Assembly (NCBI RefSeq): GCF_027286305.1
Contig: NZ_CP114599.1
Coordinates: 1,054,001-1,118,000, forward strand
DNA from: Phenylobacterium sp. NIBR 498073
GTDB taxonomy: Bacteria > Pseudomonadota > Alphaproteobacteria > Caulobacterales > Caulobacteraceae
Reading direction: 5' to 3'
Length of the DNA: 64,000 bases
Positions 41,506 through 49,225 of this stretch are shown in pieces. Made by a program: the position numbers and the translations under genes. The notes under the pieces are model-generated. The model did not search any database and was not told the origin of the DNA. It saw only the letters and a program-made list of their open reading frames with translations. How positions within the stretch are numbered: position 1 is the stretch's first letter; every line of letters starts with the position of its first letter.

Positions 41506-41534
41506 TTGACGCAGGGGGCAAGGAAGTCTGTAAG
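41506..41534 (+). promoter_or_regulatory. Candidate ilvE promoter
   Basis: TTGACG (41506-41511) and TGTAAG (41529-41534) are separated by 17 bases and lie upstream of the strong ribosome site AAAGGAGGAC (41547-41556). Assigned by match only. Confidence 0.4.
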
Positions 41535-41564
41535 GGGGCCAGATTGAAAGGAGGACTTTCCCTC

Positions 41565-42452
41565 ATGTCTCTAGTGCCCTTTGACGATCGCGACGGATGG
41601 ATCTGGCTGGACGGCCAGTTCGTGCCCTGGCGCGAGGCGAAGGTGCACGTACTGACCCACGGCCTCCATTACGCCTCGGCGGTGTTCGAAGGCGAGCGGA
41701 TGTATGGGGGAGAGATCTACAAGCTGCGTGAACATACCGAGCGTCTGTTCAAGTCGGCCGAGATGCTGGACTTCGAAATCCCCTTCACGGTGGAGGAGAT
41801 CGACCAGGCCTGCAAGGACACCTGCGCCAAGAACGGCCTGACCGACGCCTATCTGCGTCCGATCGCCTGGCGCGGTTCGGAGATGATCGGGGTCTCGGCC
41901 CAGAACACCAAGATCCACGTCGCCATCGCGGTGTGGGACTGGCCGAGCTACTTCAGCCCGGAAGAACGCGCCAAAGGCATCCGCCTGACCTGGGCCAAGT
42001 ACAAGCGCCCGTCGCCGGAGACCGAGCCGGTCCACGCCAAGGCCACCGGCCTCTACATGATCTGCACCATCTCCAAGCACGCCGCCGAGAAGGCCGGCTA
42101 CACCGACGCGATGATGCTCGACTATCGCGGCTACATCGCCGAGAGCACGGGTTCGAACGTGTTCTTCGTCAAGGACGGCGCGCTGCACACCCCGACCCCG
42201 GACTGCTTTCTGAACGGGATCACCCGCCAGTCGGTGATCGCGCTGGCCAAGTCCAAGGGCATCGAGGTGATCGAGCGCCACATCAAGCCGGAGGAGCTGG
42301 CGGGCTTCACCGAATGCTTCGTGGTCGGCACCGCCGCCGAGGTGACCCCGGTCGGCGAGATCGGCGAATACCGGTTCACGCCGGGCGCCCTGTCGCTGGG
42401 CCTGGCCGATGACTACGCCCGCATGGTGCGCCGCGAGAGCGTGCCGGCCTAA
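41565..42452 (+). CDS. ilvE: Branched-chain amino acid aminotransferase
   Basis: A 295-residue PLP enzyme of fold type IV that makes or breaks down Leu, Ile and Val by transamination with 2-oxoglutarate. Landmarks: HVLTHGLHYASAVFEGER near residue 28, the PLP-lysine region VHAKATGLYMICTISK, then GYIAESTGSNVFFVKDG and the ITRQSVIALAKSKGI block. The start is fixed by the strong AAAGGAGG site; a longer in-frame reading is unlikely. A rho-independent terminator follows. Divergent from petP, as in other alphaproteobacteria. Confidence 0.93.
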   Translation: MSLVPFDDRDGWIWLDGQFVPWREAKVHVLTHGLHYASAVFEGERMYGGEIYKLREHTERLFKSAEMLDFEIPFTVEEIDQACKDTCAKNGLTDAYLRPIAWRGSEMIGVSAQNTKIHVAIAVWDWPSYFSPEERAKGIRLTWAKYKRPSPETEPVHAKATGLYMICTISKHAAEKAGYTDAMMLDYRGYIAESTGSNVFFVKDGALHTPTPDCFLNGITRQSVIALAKSKGIEVIERHIKPEELAGFTECFVVGTAAEVTPVGEIGEYRFTPGALSLGLADDYARMVRRESVPA

Positions 42453-42479
42453 GCGGCCCCACGATCACGCAGACAAGTT

Positions 42480-42510
42480 CGCCGCCTGGATCGTTCCAGG
42501 CGGCGTTTTT
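42480..42510 (+). terminator. Terminator of ilvE
   Basis: CGCCGCCTGGA (42480-42490) pairs with TCCAGGCGGCG (42495-42505) over a 4-base loop, followed by TTTTTGTTT. It lies 28 bases after the ilvE stop. Confidence 0.93.
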
Positions 42511-42761
42511 GTTTCTGAGCCCGATGACGAATGGGGATGGGGGGATTCGCCCTCCAGCCGCCCCTGGACCGTCGCTCGCGCTCCCCCGCAGCAGCGCCAG
42601 ACCAGGTTGGCTACGAACCCCCCCGCGCCGTCGCCCCCCATGGCGTCGACGAGGGCCGATGCTGCCAAAGCAGGGGGAGGGGGTCTAGTGCGGGGGCGCC
42701 ACAGGCCGGGCGCGACAACGGCCGCGCCGCCCTTTCGAGCGGCGCGGCGCTGCGATTGCCG
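42511..42761. other. Gap after ilvE: no gene seen
   Basis: After the ilvE terminator about 210 bp of very GC-rich DNA contain no open frame with a ribosome site. A 10-bp perfect stem, GCCGCGCCGC / GCGGCGCGGC (42721-42748), lies 14 bases after the stop of the convergent gene at 42762 and could end its transcript, although no T run follows. Confidence 0.5.
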
Positions 42762-43160
42762 TCAAATCAGCCAGGTGTTCGGCCGCGGATAGGCCTGGTC
42801 CTGCGAAACGTAGACCAGACCGATGATGCAGCGGACGGCGAACCAGACCCCGACCGCGCCCCAGAGGAAGAGGAACAGCATCAGGAACGGGATCCCGATC
42901 AGCACCAGGGACAGCACCGCGCTGATCCCGATCAGCAGGCCCAGCGACAGGAAGATCGCCAGCCCGATCCAGAAGGTGCGGATCTGGAAGTCGTAGTGGC
43001 TCCGCATCCGCGGGCCGGCCTTGTCGAGGTTGATGTAGGCCACCACCAGTCCAACCAGGATGGTCAGGCCGTTCACCAGCCCGAGCAGGTAGAGGCCGTA
43101 GACCACTGCCGGCAGGACGCGGTCCTCGGTCGTCACAACGGTGGTTTCGGTTTGGCTCAA
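42762..43160 (-). CDS. Small multi-helix membrane protein, COG3671/DUF4870-like
   Basis: A 132-residue inner-membrane protein with four predicted helices. The block VYGLYLLGLVNGLTILVGLV, the loop A-Y-I-N-L-D-K-A and S-H-Y-D-F-Q-I-R-T-F-W are the signature of COG3671-type proteins of unknown function (also hit by DUF4870-like models, by my recollection). It has a Thr-rich N-terminus (MSQTETTVVTTEDR). No link with its neighbours is visible. Confidence 0.72.
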   Translation of the reverse strand: MSQTETTVVTTEDRVLPAVVYGLYLLGLVNGLTILVGLVVAYINLDKAGPRMRSHYDFQIRTFWIGLAIFLSLGLLIGISAVLSLVLIGIPFLMLFLFLWGAVGVWFAVRCIIGLVYVSQDQAYPRPNTWLI

Positions 43161-43255
43161 TTCAGTCTCCCAAGCGAAATGCCTGAACAGGATGTGGCCC
43201 TGATCAGCGCGAATTCCAGCTTAATTCGCGTTCATGTCGCTTGGTCGGGCGGCGA

Positions 43256-43732
43256 TTACCGCGGCTTGCGCCCCAGCCACGGCAGCACCGCGGCGCCCAG
43301 GATCACCACGAAGACCAGCCGCGCGGCCAGGGCGACGCCCAGCAACCAGGCTCCGGCGACGCCGGCGGCCAGCAGCACGGCCGCCGCGCCGACCGCCATC
43401 AGGCCCATGATCCAGAGCACGGCTTCGGCGTTCGGCGAGGGGCGGCGGATCGGGCGGTCAGGGGCGGCCTGGGACAGGGCCGTCAGAAACGCCTCGAAGG
43501 TCTCGGCCTGGTCCTGCGGGCGCAGGGCCTCGCCATAGGTGAGGGCCGGGATGGTCAGGCGGCGGCGCTGGAACTGCAGCACCGCGCCGCGGCCGGCGCG
43601 GGTGACGCCGCGCAACTCGGCCAGCGGGAAGCGGCGCTCGCGCCCGGTGCGGCGCTCGACGATGGCGGATTTCTCGATCGTCCAGACGGTTTCGCCCTGC
43701 AGCGGCGAGAGGCGCGCGGCGTAGCTGGCCAT
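43256..43732 (-). CDS. Hypothetical membrane-anchored protein, 158 aa
   Basis: Not recognised. The first 90 residues are soluble and beta-rich (VWTIEKSAIVERRTGRERRF, then FPLAELRGVTRAG), like a PH-type or bPH domain by eye; two hydrophobic helices follow (about residues 106-125 and 128-150). The start overlaps the folB stop by one base (TGATG), so it is translated with folB. A role in folate metabolism is not implied. Confidence 0.65.
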   Translation of the reverse strand: MASYAARLSPLQGETVWTIEKSAIVERRTGRERRFPLAELRGVTRAGRGAVLQFQRRRLTIPALTYGEALRPQDQAETFEAFLTALSQAAPDRPIRRPSPNAEAVLWIMGLMAVGAAAVLLAAGVAGAWLLGVALAARLVFVVILGAAVLPWLGRKPR

Positions 43733-44079
43733 CAGCCCCGGACGACGGTGATCTCGACCCCGGCGGCGGCGGCGTGGGGCGCCAACGCCTGCGGCTTTTC
43801 CACCCGCACGCGGGCGCGCATCACTCGCGGATCGGCGAGGCAGGCGCGGGCCAGGCGCTCGGCGAAGTCCTCGACCAGCTGGATGTGGCCGGCGGCGGCG
43901 ATGGCGCGCGCCGACTCCCCGATCGTCTCGTAGTTGACGGTGTCGGCCAGGCGCGTGGCGCCGGCGGTCGGCACGTCGAGCTCGACATCGACGATCAGCG
44001 GCTGGGAGGCGCCCTTCTCGTGGGCGTAGACGCCGATCTCGGCATCGACCTTCAGGCCGGTGACGAACACCTTGGTCAT
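43732..44079 (-). CDS. folB: Dihydroneopterin aldolase
   Basis: A 115-residue enzyme of folate synthesis that splits 7,8-dihydroneopterin to 6-hydroxymethyl-dihydropterin. Family landmarks: the N-terminal VFVTGLKVDAEIGVYAHEKG, D-T-V-N-Y, and the catalytic L-V-E-D-F-A-E-R-L-A segment, then R-V-R-V-E-K-P. The ATG at 44079 gives the family length; a longer reading has a non-conserved, Pro/Ser-rich start. It lies downstream of the folM-like reductase gene and is probably co-transcribed (95-bp gap). Confidence 0.92.
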   Translation of the reverse strand: MTKVFVTGLKVDAEIGVYAHEKGASQPLIVDVELDVPTAGATRLADTVNYETIGESARAIAAAGHIQLVEDFAERLARACLADPRVMRARVRVEKPQALAPHAAAAGVEITVVRG

Positions 44080-44174
44080 GACCACGCGTCCCTGCGGCTC
44101 GGGGGACGGAGCCTCAGGCGAACTTTGCTGCAACGATGGAAGAACCAAGGGGGCTCCGTTCCCGGGGAAGCGGC

Positions 44175-44909
44175 TCAGGCCAGGTGCTGGCCCGCGTCGA
44201 CGGCGATCATCTGGCCCGTCACCGACCTTGCGTCAATGAGGTACCGCAGCGCATGGCCGATCTCGGCCGGATCGACCGGGCGCTTGAGCAGGGTGCCTGC
44301 GACTTCGTCATCGAAATCGCTGCCCTGCTGGTGGATCGAGGGCAGGGTGGGGCCAGGGCCGATGCCGTTGACCCGGATGCGCGGGGCCAGCTCCTGGGCC
44401 AGCATCTGGGTGGCCGCCCAAAGCGCGCTCTTGGACAGCGAGTAGCTGAAGAATTCGGGGCCGGGCGCGAACACCCGCTGGTCCAGGATGTTGACGATCT
44501 GGCCCGTGCGATCGGCCGGCAGCCGGCGGGCGAAGGCCTGGGCCAGCACCAGGGGGCTGCGCAGGTTCGTCTCCAGGTGGGCGTCCCAGGAGGCGCGGTT
44601 CATGCTGGCGAAGGCGTCGTTCTCGAACACCGAGGCGCAGTTGACCAGCAGGGTGACGGGGCCGAGTTCGCTCTCGGCCGCGCCGACCAGCGGGGCGGTG
44701 GCCCCCTCGTCGCGCAGGTCGCAGGCGTGGATGGAGGCCTTGCGGCCGCGGGCGCGGACGTCGGCCGCGGCGGCCTCGGCGTCGTCGTCGATTGTGCGGA
44801 CGTGGATGGCGACATCGAAACCCGCGTCGGCGGCGGCCTGGGTCAGGACCCGGCCGATCCTGCGCGAACCCCCGGTGATGAGGGCCGCGCCGCGCGCGGT
44901 GTCAGCCAA
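44175..44909 (-). CDS. SDR, FolM/pteridine-reductase-like
   Basis: A 244-residue SDR. The cofactor motif is TGGSRRIG (residues 13-20): the arginine pair after the glycine is typical of NADPH-dependent pteridine reductases (PTR1, FolM). N-C-A-S replaces N-N-A-G; the active-site tyrosine is in FFSYSLSKSAL. With folB next door, reduction of dihydrofolate or dihydromonapterin is the likely role. The residue just before the tyrosine block is D-Q-R instead of a serine-rich loop, as in the family. Start at 44909. Confidence 0.82.
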   Translation of the reverse strand: MADTARGAALITGGSRRIGRVLTQAAADAGFDVAIHVRTIDDDAEAAAADVRARGRKASIHACDLRDEGATAPLVGAAESELGPVTLLVNCASVFENDAFASMNRASWDAHLETNLRSPLVLAQAFARRLPADRTGQIVNILDQRVFAPGPEFFSYSLSKSALWAATQMLAQELAPRIRVNGIGPGPTLPSIHQQGSDFDDEVAGTLLKRPVDPAEIGHALRYLIDARSVTGQMIAVDAGQHLA

Positions 44910-44918
44910 CGAGCGCCC

Positions 44919-44999
44919 TTAGTCGAGCCGGCCGAACTCGAAGTAGTTCAGCCCGCCGATGACGACGATGAAGGCAAGGATGGTCAAGATCGCGGTCAT
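44919..44999 (-). CDS. 26-residue membrane microprotein
   Basis: A very short gene, below usual annotation limits: 26 residues, one hydrophobic helix (ILTILAFIVVIGGLNYF) and the polar end EFGRLD. GGAG precedes the ATG at a normal distance (CGGAGCTTGCT). It lies 9 bases upstream of the folM-like gene on the same strand, so it could be the leading cistron. The combination of clean ribosome site and amphipathic composition suggests a real membrane peptide; function unknown. Confidence 0.5.
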   Translation of the reverse strand: MTAILTILAFIVVIGGLNYFEFGRLD

Positions 45000-45061
45000 A
45001 GCAAGCTCCGGCGTTATGGGACCGGCTTTAGAGCGGGCGGGGGGCGTTCGCAAGGGGGAGG

Positions 45062-45480
45062 TCAGGGCCGCGGGCCGACACCCGGCGGCAGCGGGCCGCT
45101 GGCGCCCTCGGCCACCACCCAGTCGCGGAAGGCTACGGCGAGAGGATCGGGCGTCGCGCGGGCCCGCACAAACACGCAAGGAGTCAGCGCCTGGACGAAG
45201 CCGAACGGCGCCAGCGGCGCGCCGCTCTCGATCTCGGCCTTGACGGCGAACCAGGAGCCGATGGCGCAGCCCAGGCCCGCTGCGCCCTGCAGATAGCGAG
45301 CGAACTCGATGACGCCCGTGGGCGCGGGCAGATCGACGCCGGCCGCCTGCTCCCATTCGCCCGGATAGGTCCGTGAGATCAGGCGGGGCATACGCATATT
45401 GCGCGGGCCAATCGCCGTGCGCATGACGCTGGCGAGGGCGCCTGGCAGGGGCTGGCCTTCGCGCTCGATCCGAAGACCTA
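45062..45480 (-). pseudogene. LysR-type regulator remnant, C-terminal part
   Basis: The minus-strand frame ends with a stretch like the C-terminal half of a GcvA-type LysR substrate-binding domain: AAGVDLPAPTGVIEFARYL, AAGLGCAIGSW, APLAPFGF and AFRDWVVAEG. The N-terminal helix-turn-helix is absent; upstream sequence is non-coding in that sense and soon overlaps the gene at 45587. The frame is open to 45718, but residues before about 45480 look unrelated. The likeliest reading is a decayed lysR gene; a short expressed protein from an ATG at 45424 cannot be excluded. Confidence 0.5.
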
Positions 45481-45586
45481 CGGGGAGTGAGGCCGGCCTG
45501 TCCGGCGAGGGAACCGGAAGCCGCCTCAAGCCTTTGCTTTGGCGGGGCGTCGCCCTGCGGCTTCGCCCGACGGCAGGAGCATCTAG

Positions 45587-45895
45587 ATGATTAAAGACCA
45601 GGAGTCCTTCGAGGCGGCCCTTCAGCGGGTGGCGGACCTTCTGGAACACCCCCCGGCGCACGGCAGCCGGGAGGACCACGAGTTCCTTCAGCTGCTGCAC
45701 GACATCGAGGTCTTTCATCCGACCGCGCTGACGGCGCCGCCGGATTCGAACTTCGCCCAGCTTGGCCGCGACGCGAAGGCGCTGATGTCGCGGGCCAACG
45801 ACTTCCAGGCCAAGCGCGAGGCGCGCGAGAAGCGGGAAAAGTGGATGACCTTCCCCGAGGACGGCGAAGGCATCGGACCGACGACGGGCGTCTAG
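45587..45895 (+). CDS. Hypothetical protein, 102 aa, helical
   Basis: Not firmly recognised. The N-terminal 45 residues (MIKDQESFEAALQRVADLLE, then a D-H-E-F-L-Q-L-L motif) resemble the N-terminal helices of HigA-type antitoxins, but no helix-turn-helix domain follows. The second half is charged and helical with a Lys/Glu/Arg repeat (KREAREKREKW). It could be an antitoxin-derived protein without DNA-binding domain. A ribosome site AGGAGCATC lies 6-12 bases before the ATG. No toxin gene is adjacent. Confidence 0.55.
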   Translation: MIKDQESFEAALQRVADLLEHPPAHGSREDHEFLQLLHDIEVFHPTALTAPPDSNFAQLGRDAKALMSRANDFQAKREAREKREKWMTFPEDGEGIGPTTGV

Positions 45896-45900
45896 CGCCT

Positions 45901-46437
45901 TTAGAACTTGCGCACGTAGGCCACGGCCCAGGCGTCGGCGGGGGCGTCGTCGCCGAACTCGTGGCGGGTGTAGTCGATCCGCACCCCGTTGGCGCCGGCG
46001 AAGAAATACTGCGCGCCGACGCCGAAGCTGAAGGCGTCTTCGGTGCGGTCTACGTCCATGGATTGGCCGAGATAGCTGGCCTTGGTGTTGAGCTTGGCGT
46101 AGCCGAAGCCCAGCCGGGCGAAGACCTCGGCGTTCTCGGTGATCGGCAGGAAGCCCACCGCGTAGAGTCCCGCCTGGTGCTGGAGTTCCTCACTCCAGGC
46201 GTAGCCGAGGACGGGCATGTCGACCTGGTCGTCATCGACGCCGAAGGCAAGCTCGCCTTCAATTCCCAGGTGCGGCGCGAGGCGCGCGCCGAAGCGGCCC
46301 TGGACGGCGCCCAGACTCGTGTCGAGCTGCTTGGTTTCGAACTGCGCATAGCCGAGCGAGCCATAGAGATCTGCGGCGTGGGCCGAACCGGCGACGGCGC
46401 ATGCGGCGGCGAGCAGCGGCAGCTGAGTGAGTTTCAT
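45901..46437 (-). CDS. Outer-membrane beta-barrel protein
   Basis: A 178-residue exported protein with a signal peptide (cleavage after SAHA, residue 21). The mature part alternates polar and hydrophobic residues in eight strand-like stretches (DLYGSLGYAQFE, VFARLGFGYAKL, FGVGAQYFF) and ends with an aromatic residue (AYVRKF), as required for Bam-mediated assembly. It is an eight-stranded OmpA/OmpX/Opa-like barrel of unknown function. Convergent with the gene at 45587. Confidence 0.82.
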   Translation of the reverse strand: MKLTQLPLLAAACAVAGSAHAADLYGSLGYAQFETKQLDTSLGAVQGRFGARLAPHLGIEGELAFGVDDDQVDMPVLGYAWSEELQHQAGLYAVGFLPITENAEVFARLGFGYAKLNTKASYLGQSMDVDRTEDAFSFGVGAQYFFAGANGVRIDYTRHEFGDDAPADAWAVAYVRKF

Positions 46438-46567
46438 GGGCGCTCCCTAGCGGTGTGTTTTCATTTTGTCGCACCTTATGCGGGTGTCGTTGGGGCGGAA
46501 AGATGTCCGTCGCTTGCCCAATCCCGACTGCGCAGGCCAAGCTGGCGAAAACGCCGGAGGAAACGCC

Positions 46568-47515
46568 ATGCCCCTATCGCCCATCGCGCCGGGCGACCTG
46601 ACCAAGGTCGCCGTGGGGATCGATCGTCCGGAGGACGTCGTGGTCGGCCCGGGCGGGCGGGTCTTCGCGTCCGACCACCAGTGCGCGGTGGCCGAGATCT
46701 TTCCCGACGGCTCGTTCAAGCGGATGGGTCCCAAGGGCGGGGCACCGAACGGGATCAACATGGACCGCCAGGGCCGGGTGCTGATCGCCAATTTCGGCAT
46801 CTATGACCGCGAGGACGGGCCGCTGCAGCGGTTCGATCCGGCGACGGGAGCGCACGAGACCCTGCTGACGGAAGTCGGCGGGCGGCGGCTGACCAGCGCC
46901 AACTATCCGGTGATCGACCGGGCCGGGAACATCTGGTGCGCCAACTCCACCCATGCCGAGACTTGGCCGCAGGCGCTGGACGGACGCGCCGACGGCTTCA
47001 TCTTCGTGCTGCGGCCGGACGGCTCGAGCGAGGTCGTGGCCGAGGGGCTGAAGTTCCCGAACGGCATGGCCCTGTCGGCCGACGAGCAGTACCTGTTCTG
47101 CGCCCAGACCAGCGGGGCGGACGTGCTGCGTTTTCCGGTCCACGCGGGCGGCAAGCTGGGGGCCGGCGGCCGCTACGGGCCGGTGCTGGGCAAGCTGCAG
47201 GCCCCGGGCCCCGGGGTCGATCACAACGATCTCGGCTACACTGACGGGATAGGTCTCGACGCCGAAGGCAATCTCTGGGTCTGCCTGCCGGCCGCCAACA
47301 AAGTGGTGGCGATCACGCCGGCGCTGGAGGTGACGACGGTGATTCACGATCCGTCGGGCGAGGTGGTGAACCATCCGACCAACGTCACTTGGGGCGGCCC
47401 GGACCTGAAGGACCTTTACATCGGCTCGATCCGGGCCGGTTATGTCCTGAAGGGCCGCAGCCCGGTTGCGGGACAGCCTCACGTGCACCAATTGGAGGGG
47501 CGGGTTTCGGCCTGA
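46568..47515 (+). CDS. SMP-30/gluconolactonase-family protein
   Basis: A 315-residue six-bladed beta-propeller. Metal and active-site patterns of the family are present: R-P-E-D-V-V-V (glutamate ligand) at the start, the G-A-P-N-G-I-N-M-D block, L-K-F-P-N-G-M-A-L-S near the middle (asparagine ligand), and Y-T-D-G-I-G-L-D (aspartate). Members hydrolyse aldonolactones or other lactones. GGAGGAAAC precedes the ATG. It stands alone, upstream of the aldehyde-dehydrogenase operator. Confidence 0.85.
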   Translation: MPLSPIAPGDLTKVAVGIDRPEDVVVGPGGRVFASDHQCAVAEIFPDGSFKRMGPKGGAPNGINMDRQGRVLIANFGIYDREDGPLQRFDPATGAHETLLTEVGGRRLTSANYPVIDRAGNIWCANSTHAETWPQALDGRADGFIFVLRPDGSSEVVAEGLKFPNGMALSADEQYLFCAQTSGADVLRFPVHAGGKLGAGGRYGPVLGKLQAPGPGVDHNDLGYTDGIGLDAEGNLWVCLPAANKVVAITPALEVTTVIHDPSGEVVNHPTNVTWGGPDLKDLYIGSIRAGYVLKGRSPVAGQPHVHQLEGRVSA

Positions 47516-47527
47516 ATTCCTCAGGGT

Positions 47528-47564
47528 TTGAAGGTTGCCTCTTCCACAGTGATCAATGATCACT
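47528..47564 (+). promoter_or_regulatory. Palindromic operator before the aldehyde dehydrogenase gene
   Basis: AGTGATCAATGATCACT (47548-47564) is a perfect 8+1+8 palindrome 76 bases before the ALDH start. TTGAAG (47528-47533) and ATCAAT (47552-47557) with an 18-base spacer make a possible promoter whose -10 box would be covered. The repressor is not adjacent; a TetR-type protein elsewhere is an inference. Confidence 0.6.
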
Positions 47565-47639
47565 AAAATGCTTGTTTGAAGCCGTCGGGGGATCTCGTCG
47601 GCGCGCCAATAATCCAACGAACGCCTCCGGGAGGACGTC

Positions 47640-49079
47640 ATGCGCGAGTACCTGCAGTTCTATATCGACGGTCAATGGGTCGATCCGGTCGAACCCAAGA
47701 CGCTCGACGTCATCAACCCGGCGACCGAGAAGGTCGCAGGCAAGATCTCGCTTGGCTCGGCGGCCGATGTGGACAAGGCCGTGAAGGCCGCCCGCAAGGC
47801 GTTCGCGACCTGGTCGCAGACCACCCGCGAAGAGCGTATGGATGTGCTGAACCGCATCCTGGCCGAGTACCAGAAGCGCTTCGGCGACCTGGCCGTCGCG
47901 GTCACCGAGGAAATGGGCGCCCCGGCCAGCCTGGCTCAGCGCGCGCAGGTTCCGATCGGCATGGGGCACCTGGGCACCGCGGTGGCGGTGCTGAAGGACT
48001 ACAAGTTCACCGAGGACCGCGGACCGACGATGATCGTCAAGGAACCGATCGGCGTCTGCGGCTTCATCACCCCCTGGAACTGGCCGCTGAACCAGATCGT
48101 CTGCAAGGTGGCCCCGGCCATCGCGACCGGCTGCACCATGGTGCTGAAGCCGTCGGAAGTGGCGCCGTTCACCGGCCACATCTTCGCTGAGATCATGCAT
48201 GCCGCCGGCGTGCCGGCCGGCGTGTTCAACCTGGTCCAAGGCGACGGCGTCGGCGTCGGCGTGCCGCTGTCGAGCCATCCGGACGTGGACCTGATCTCGT
48301 TCACCGGTTCGACCCGCGCCGGCATCGAGGTGGCCAAGAACGCCGCCCCGACCGTCAAGCGCGTGGCGCAGGAACTGGGCGGCAAGAGCCCGAACATCGT
48401 CCTGGACGACGACGCCTTCGCCAAGGGCGTGGGCCGCGGCGTGGCCACGGTGATGACCAACTCCGGCCAGTCCTGCAACGCCCCGACCCGCATGCTGGTC
48501 CCGCAAAAGCGTATGGACGAGGCGATCGCGGTGGCGAAGGAAGCGGCCGCCCAGGTCACCGTCGGCGATCCGAACGGCAACAGCCAGCTCGGCCCGGTGG
48601 TCTCCGAAGTGCAGTTCAATAAGATCCAGAAGCTGATCCAGGCCGGCATCGACGAGGGCGCGACCCTGGTCGCCGGCGGCGTCGGCCGTCCGGAGGGCCT
48701 GGACGTCGGCTACTATGTCAAGCCGACCGTGTTCGCCAACGTCACCCCGGACATGACCATCGCCAAGGAAGAGATCTTCGGCCCGGTGCTGTCGATCCTC
48801 GGCTACGAGAATCTCGACCAGGCCGTCCAGATCGGTAACGACACCGAGTACGGCCTGGCCGCCTACGTTCAGGCGGCCGACCTCGCCAAGGCCCGCGAAG
48901 TGGCGTCCAAGCTGCGCGCCGGCCAGGTGTCGATCAACGGCGGCGGCGGCGACCTGATGGCGCCGTTCGGCGGCTACAAGATGAGCGGCAACGGGCGCGA
49001 GTGGGGCGATTTCGCCTTCAACGAGTTCCTCGAAGTGAAGGCCGTCCTCGGCTACGCGCCGAAGGAAGCCGCCGAGTAA
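47640..49079 (+). CDS. NAD(P)-dependent aldehyde dehydrogenase
   Basis: A 479-residue ALDH-superfamily enzyme oxidising an aldehyde to its acid. Catalytic residues are C279 (SGQSCNAP), E245 (QELGGKSPN) and N147 (PWNWPL); the cofactor loop is FTGSTRAG (221-228). The NSGQSCNAPTR form, in place of NAGQ-C-T, is common in betaine/phenylacetaldehyde-type relatives. Substrate unknown. A palindromic operator lies upstream and a strong terminator downstream, so it is probably a single-gene transcript. Confidence 0.92.
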   Translation: MREYLQFYIDGQWVDPVEPKTLDVINPATEKVAGKISLGSAADVDKAVKAARKAFATWSQTTREERMDVLNRILAEYQKRFGDLAVAVTEEMGAPASLAQRAQVPIGMGHLGTAVAVLKDYKFTEDRGPTMIVKEPIGVCGFITPWNWPLNQIVCKVAPAIATGCTMVLKPSEVAPFTGHIFAEIMHAAGVPAGVFNLVQGDGVGVGVPLSSHPDVDLISFTGSTRAGIEVAKNAAPTVKRVAQELGGKSPNIVLDDDAFAKGVGRGVATVMTNSGQSCNAPTRMLVPQKRMDEAIAVAKEAAAQVTVGDPNGNSQLGPVVSEVQFNKIQKLIQAGIDEGATLVAGGVGRPEGLDVGYYVKPTVFANVTPDMTIAKEEIFGPVLSILGYENLDQAVQIGNDTEYGLAAYVQAADLAKAREVASKLRAGQVSINGGGGDLMAPFGGYKMSGNGREWGDFAFNEFLEVKAVLGYAPKEAAE

Positions 49080-49122
49080 GGACGACGACGCCTCTTCCTT
49101 CAGGAAGGGACCATCCTTGAGG

Positions 49123-49157
49123 CGGGCCGGCGAGAGAGGATCTTGCCGGCCCGTTTT
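49123..49157 (+). terminator. Terminator of the aldehyde dehydrogenase gene
   Basis: CGGGCCGGC (49123-49131) pairs with GCCGGCCCG (49145-49153) over a 13-base loop, followed by TTTT. It lies 44 bases after the stop. Confidence 0.88.
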
Positions 49158-49225
49158 CATAAGACATTTCAACGGCCCCCGCGTGAGAAGGCCGTGCGCT
49201 GAGCGCAGTCATTAGGAAGAACCAG

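Noticed and set aside
45587-45895. HigA antitoxin of a toxin-antitoxin pair
   Set aside because: Only the N-terminal helices resemble HigA; the HTH domain and an adjacent toxin gene are missing.
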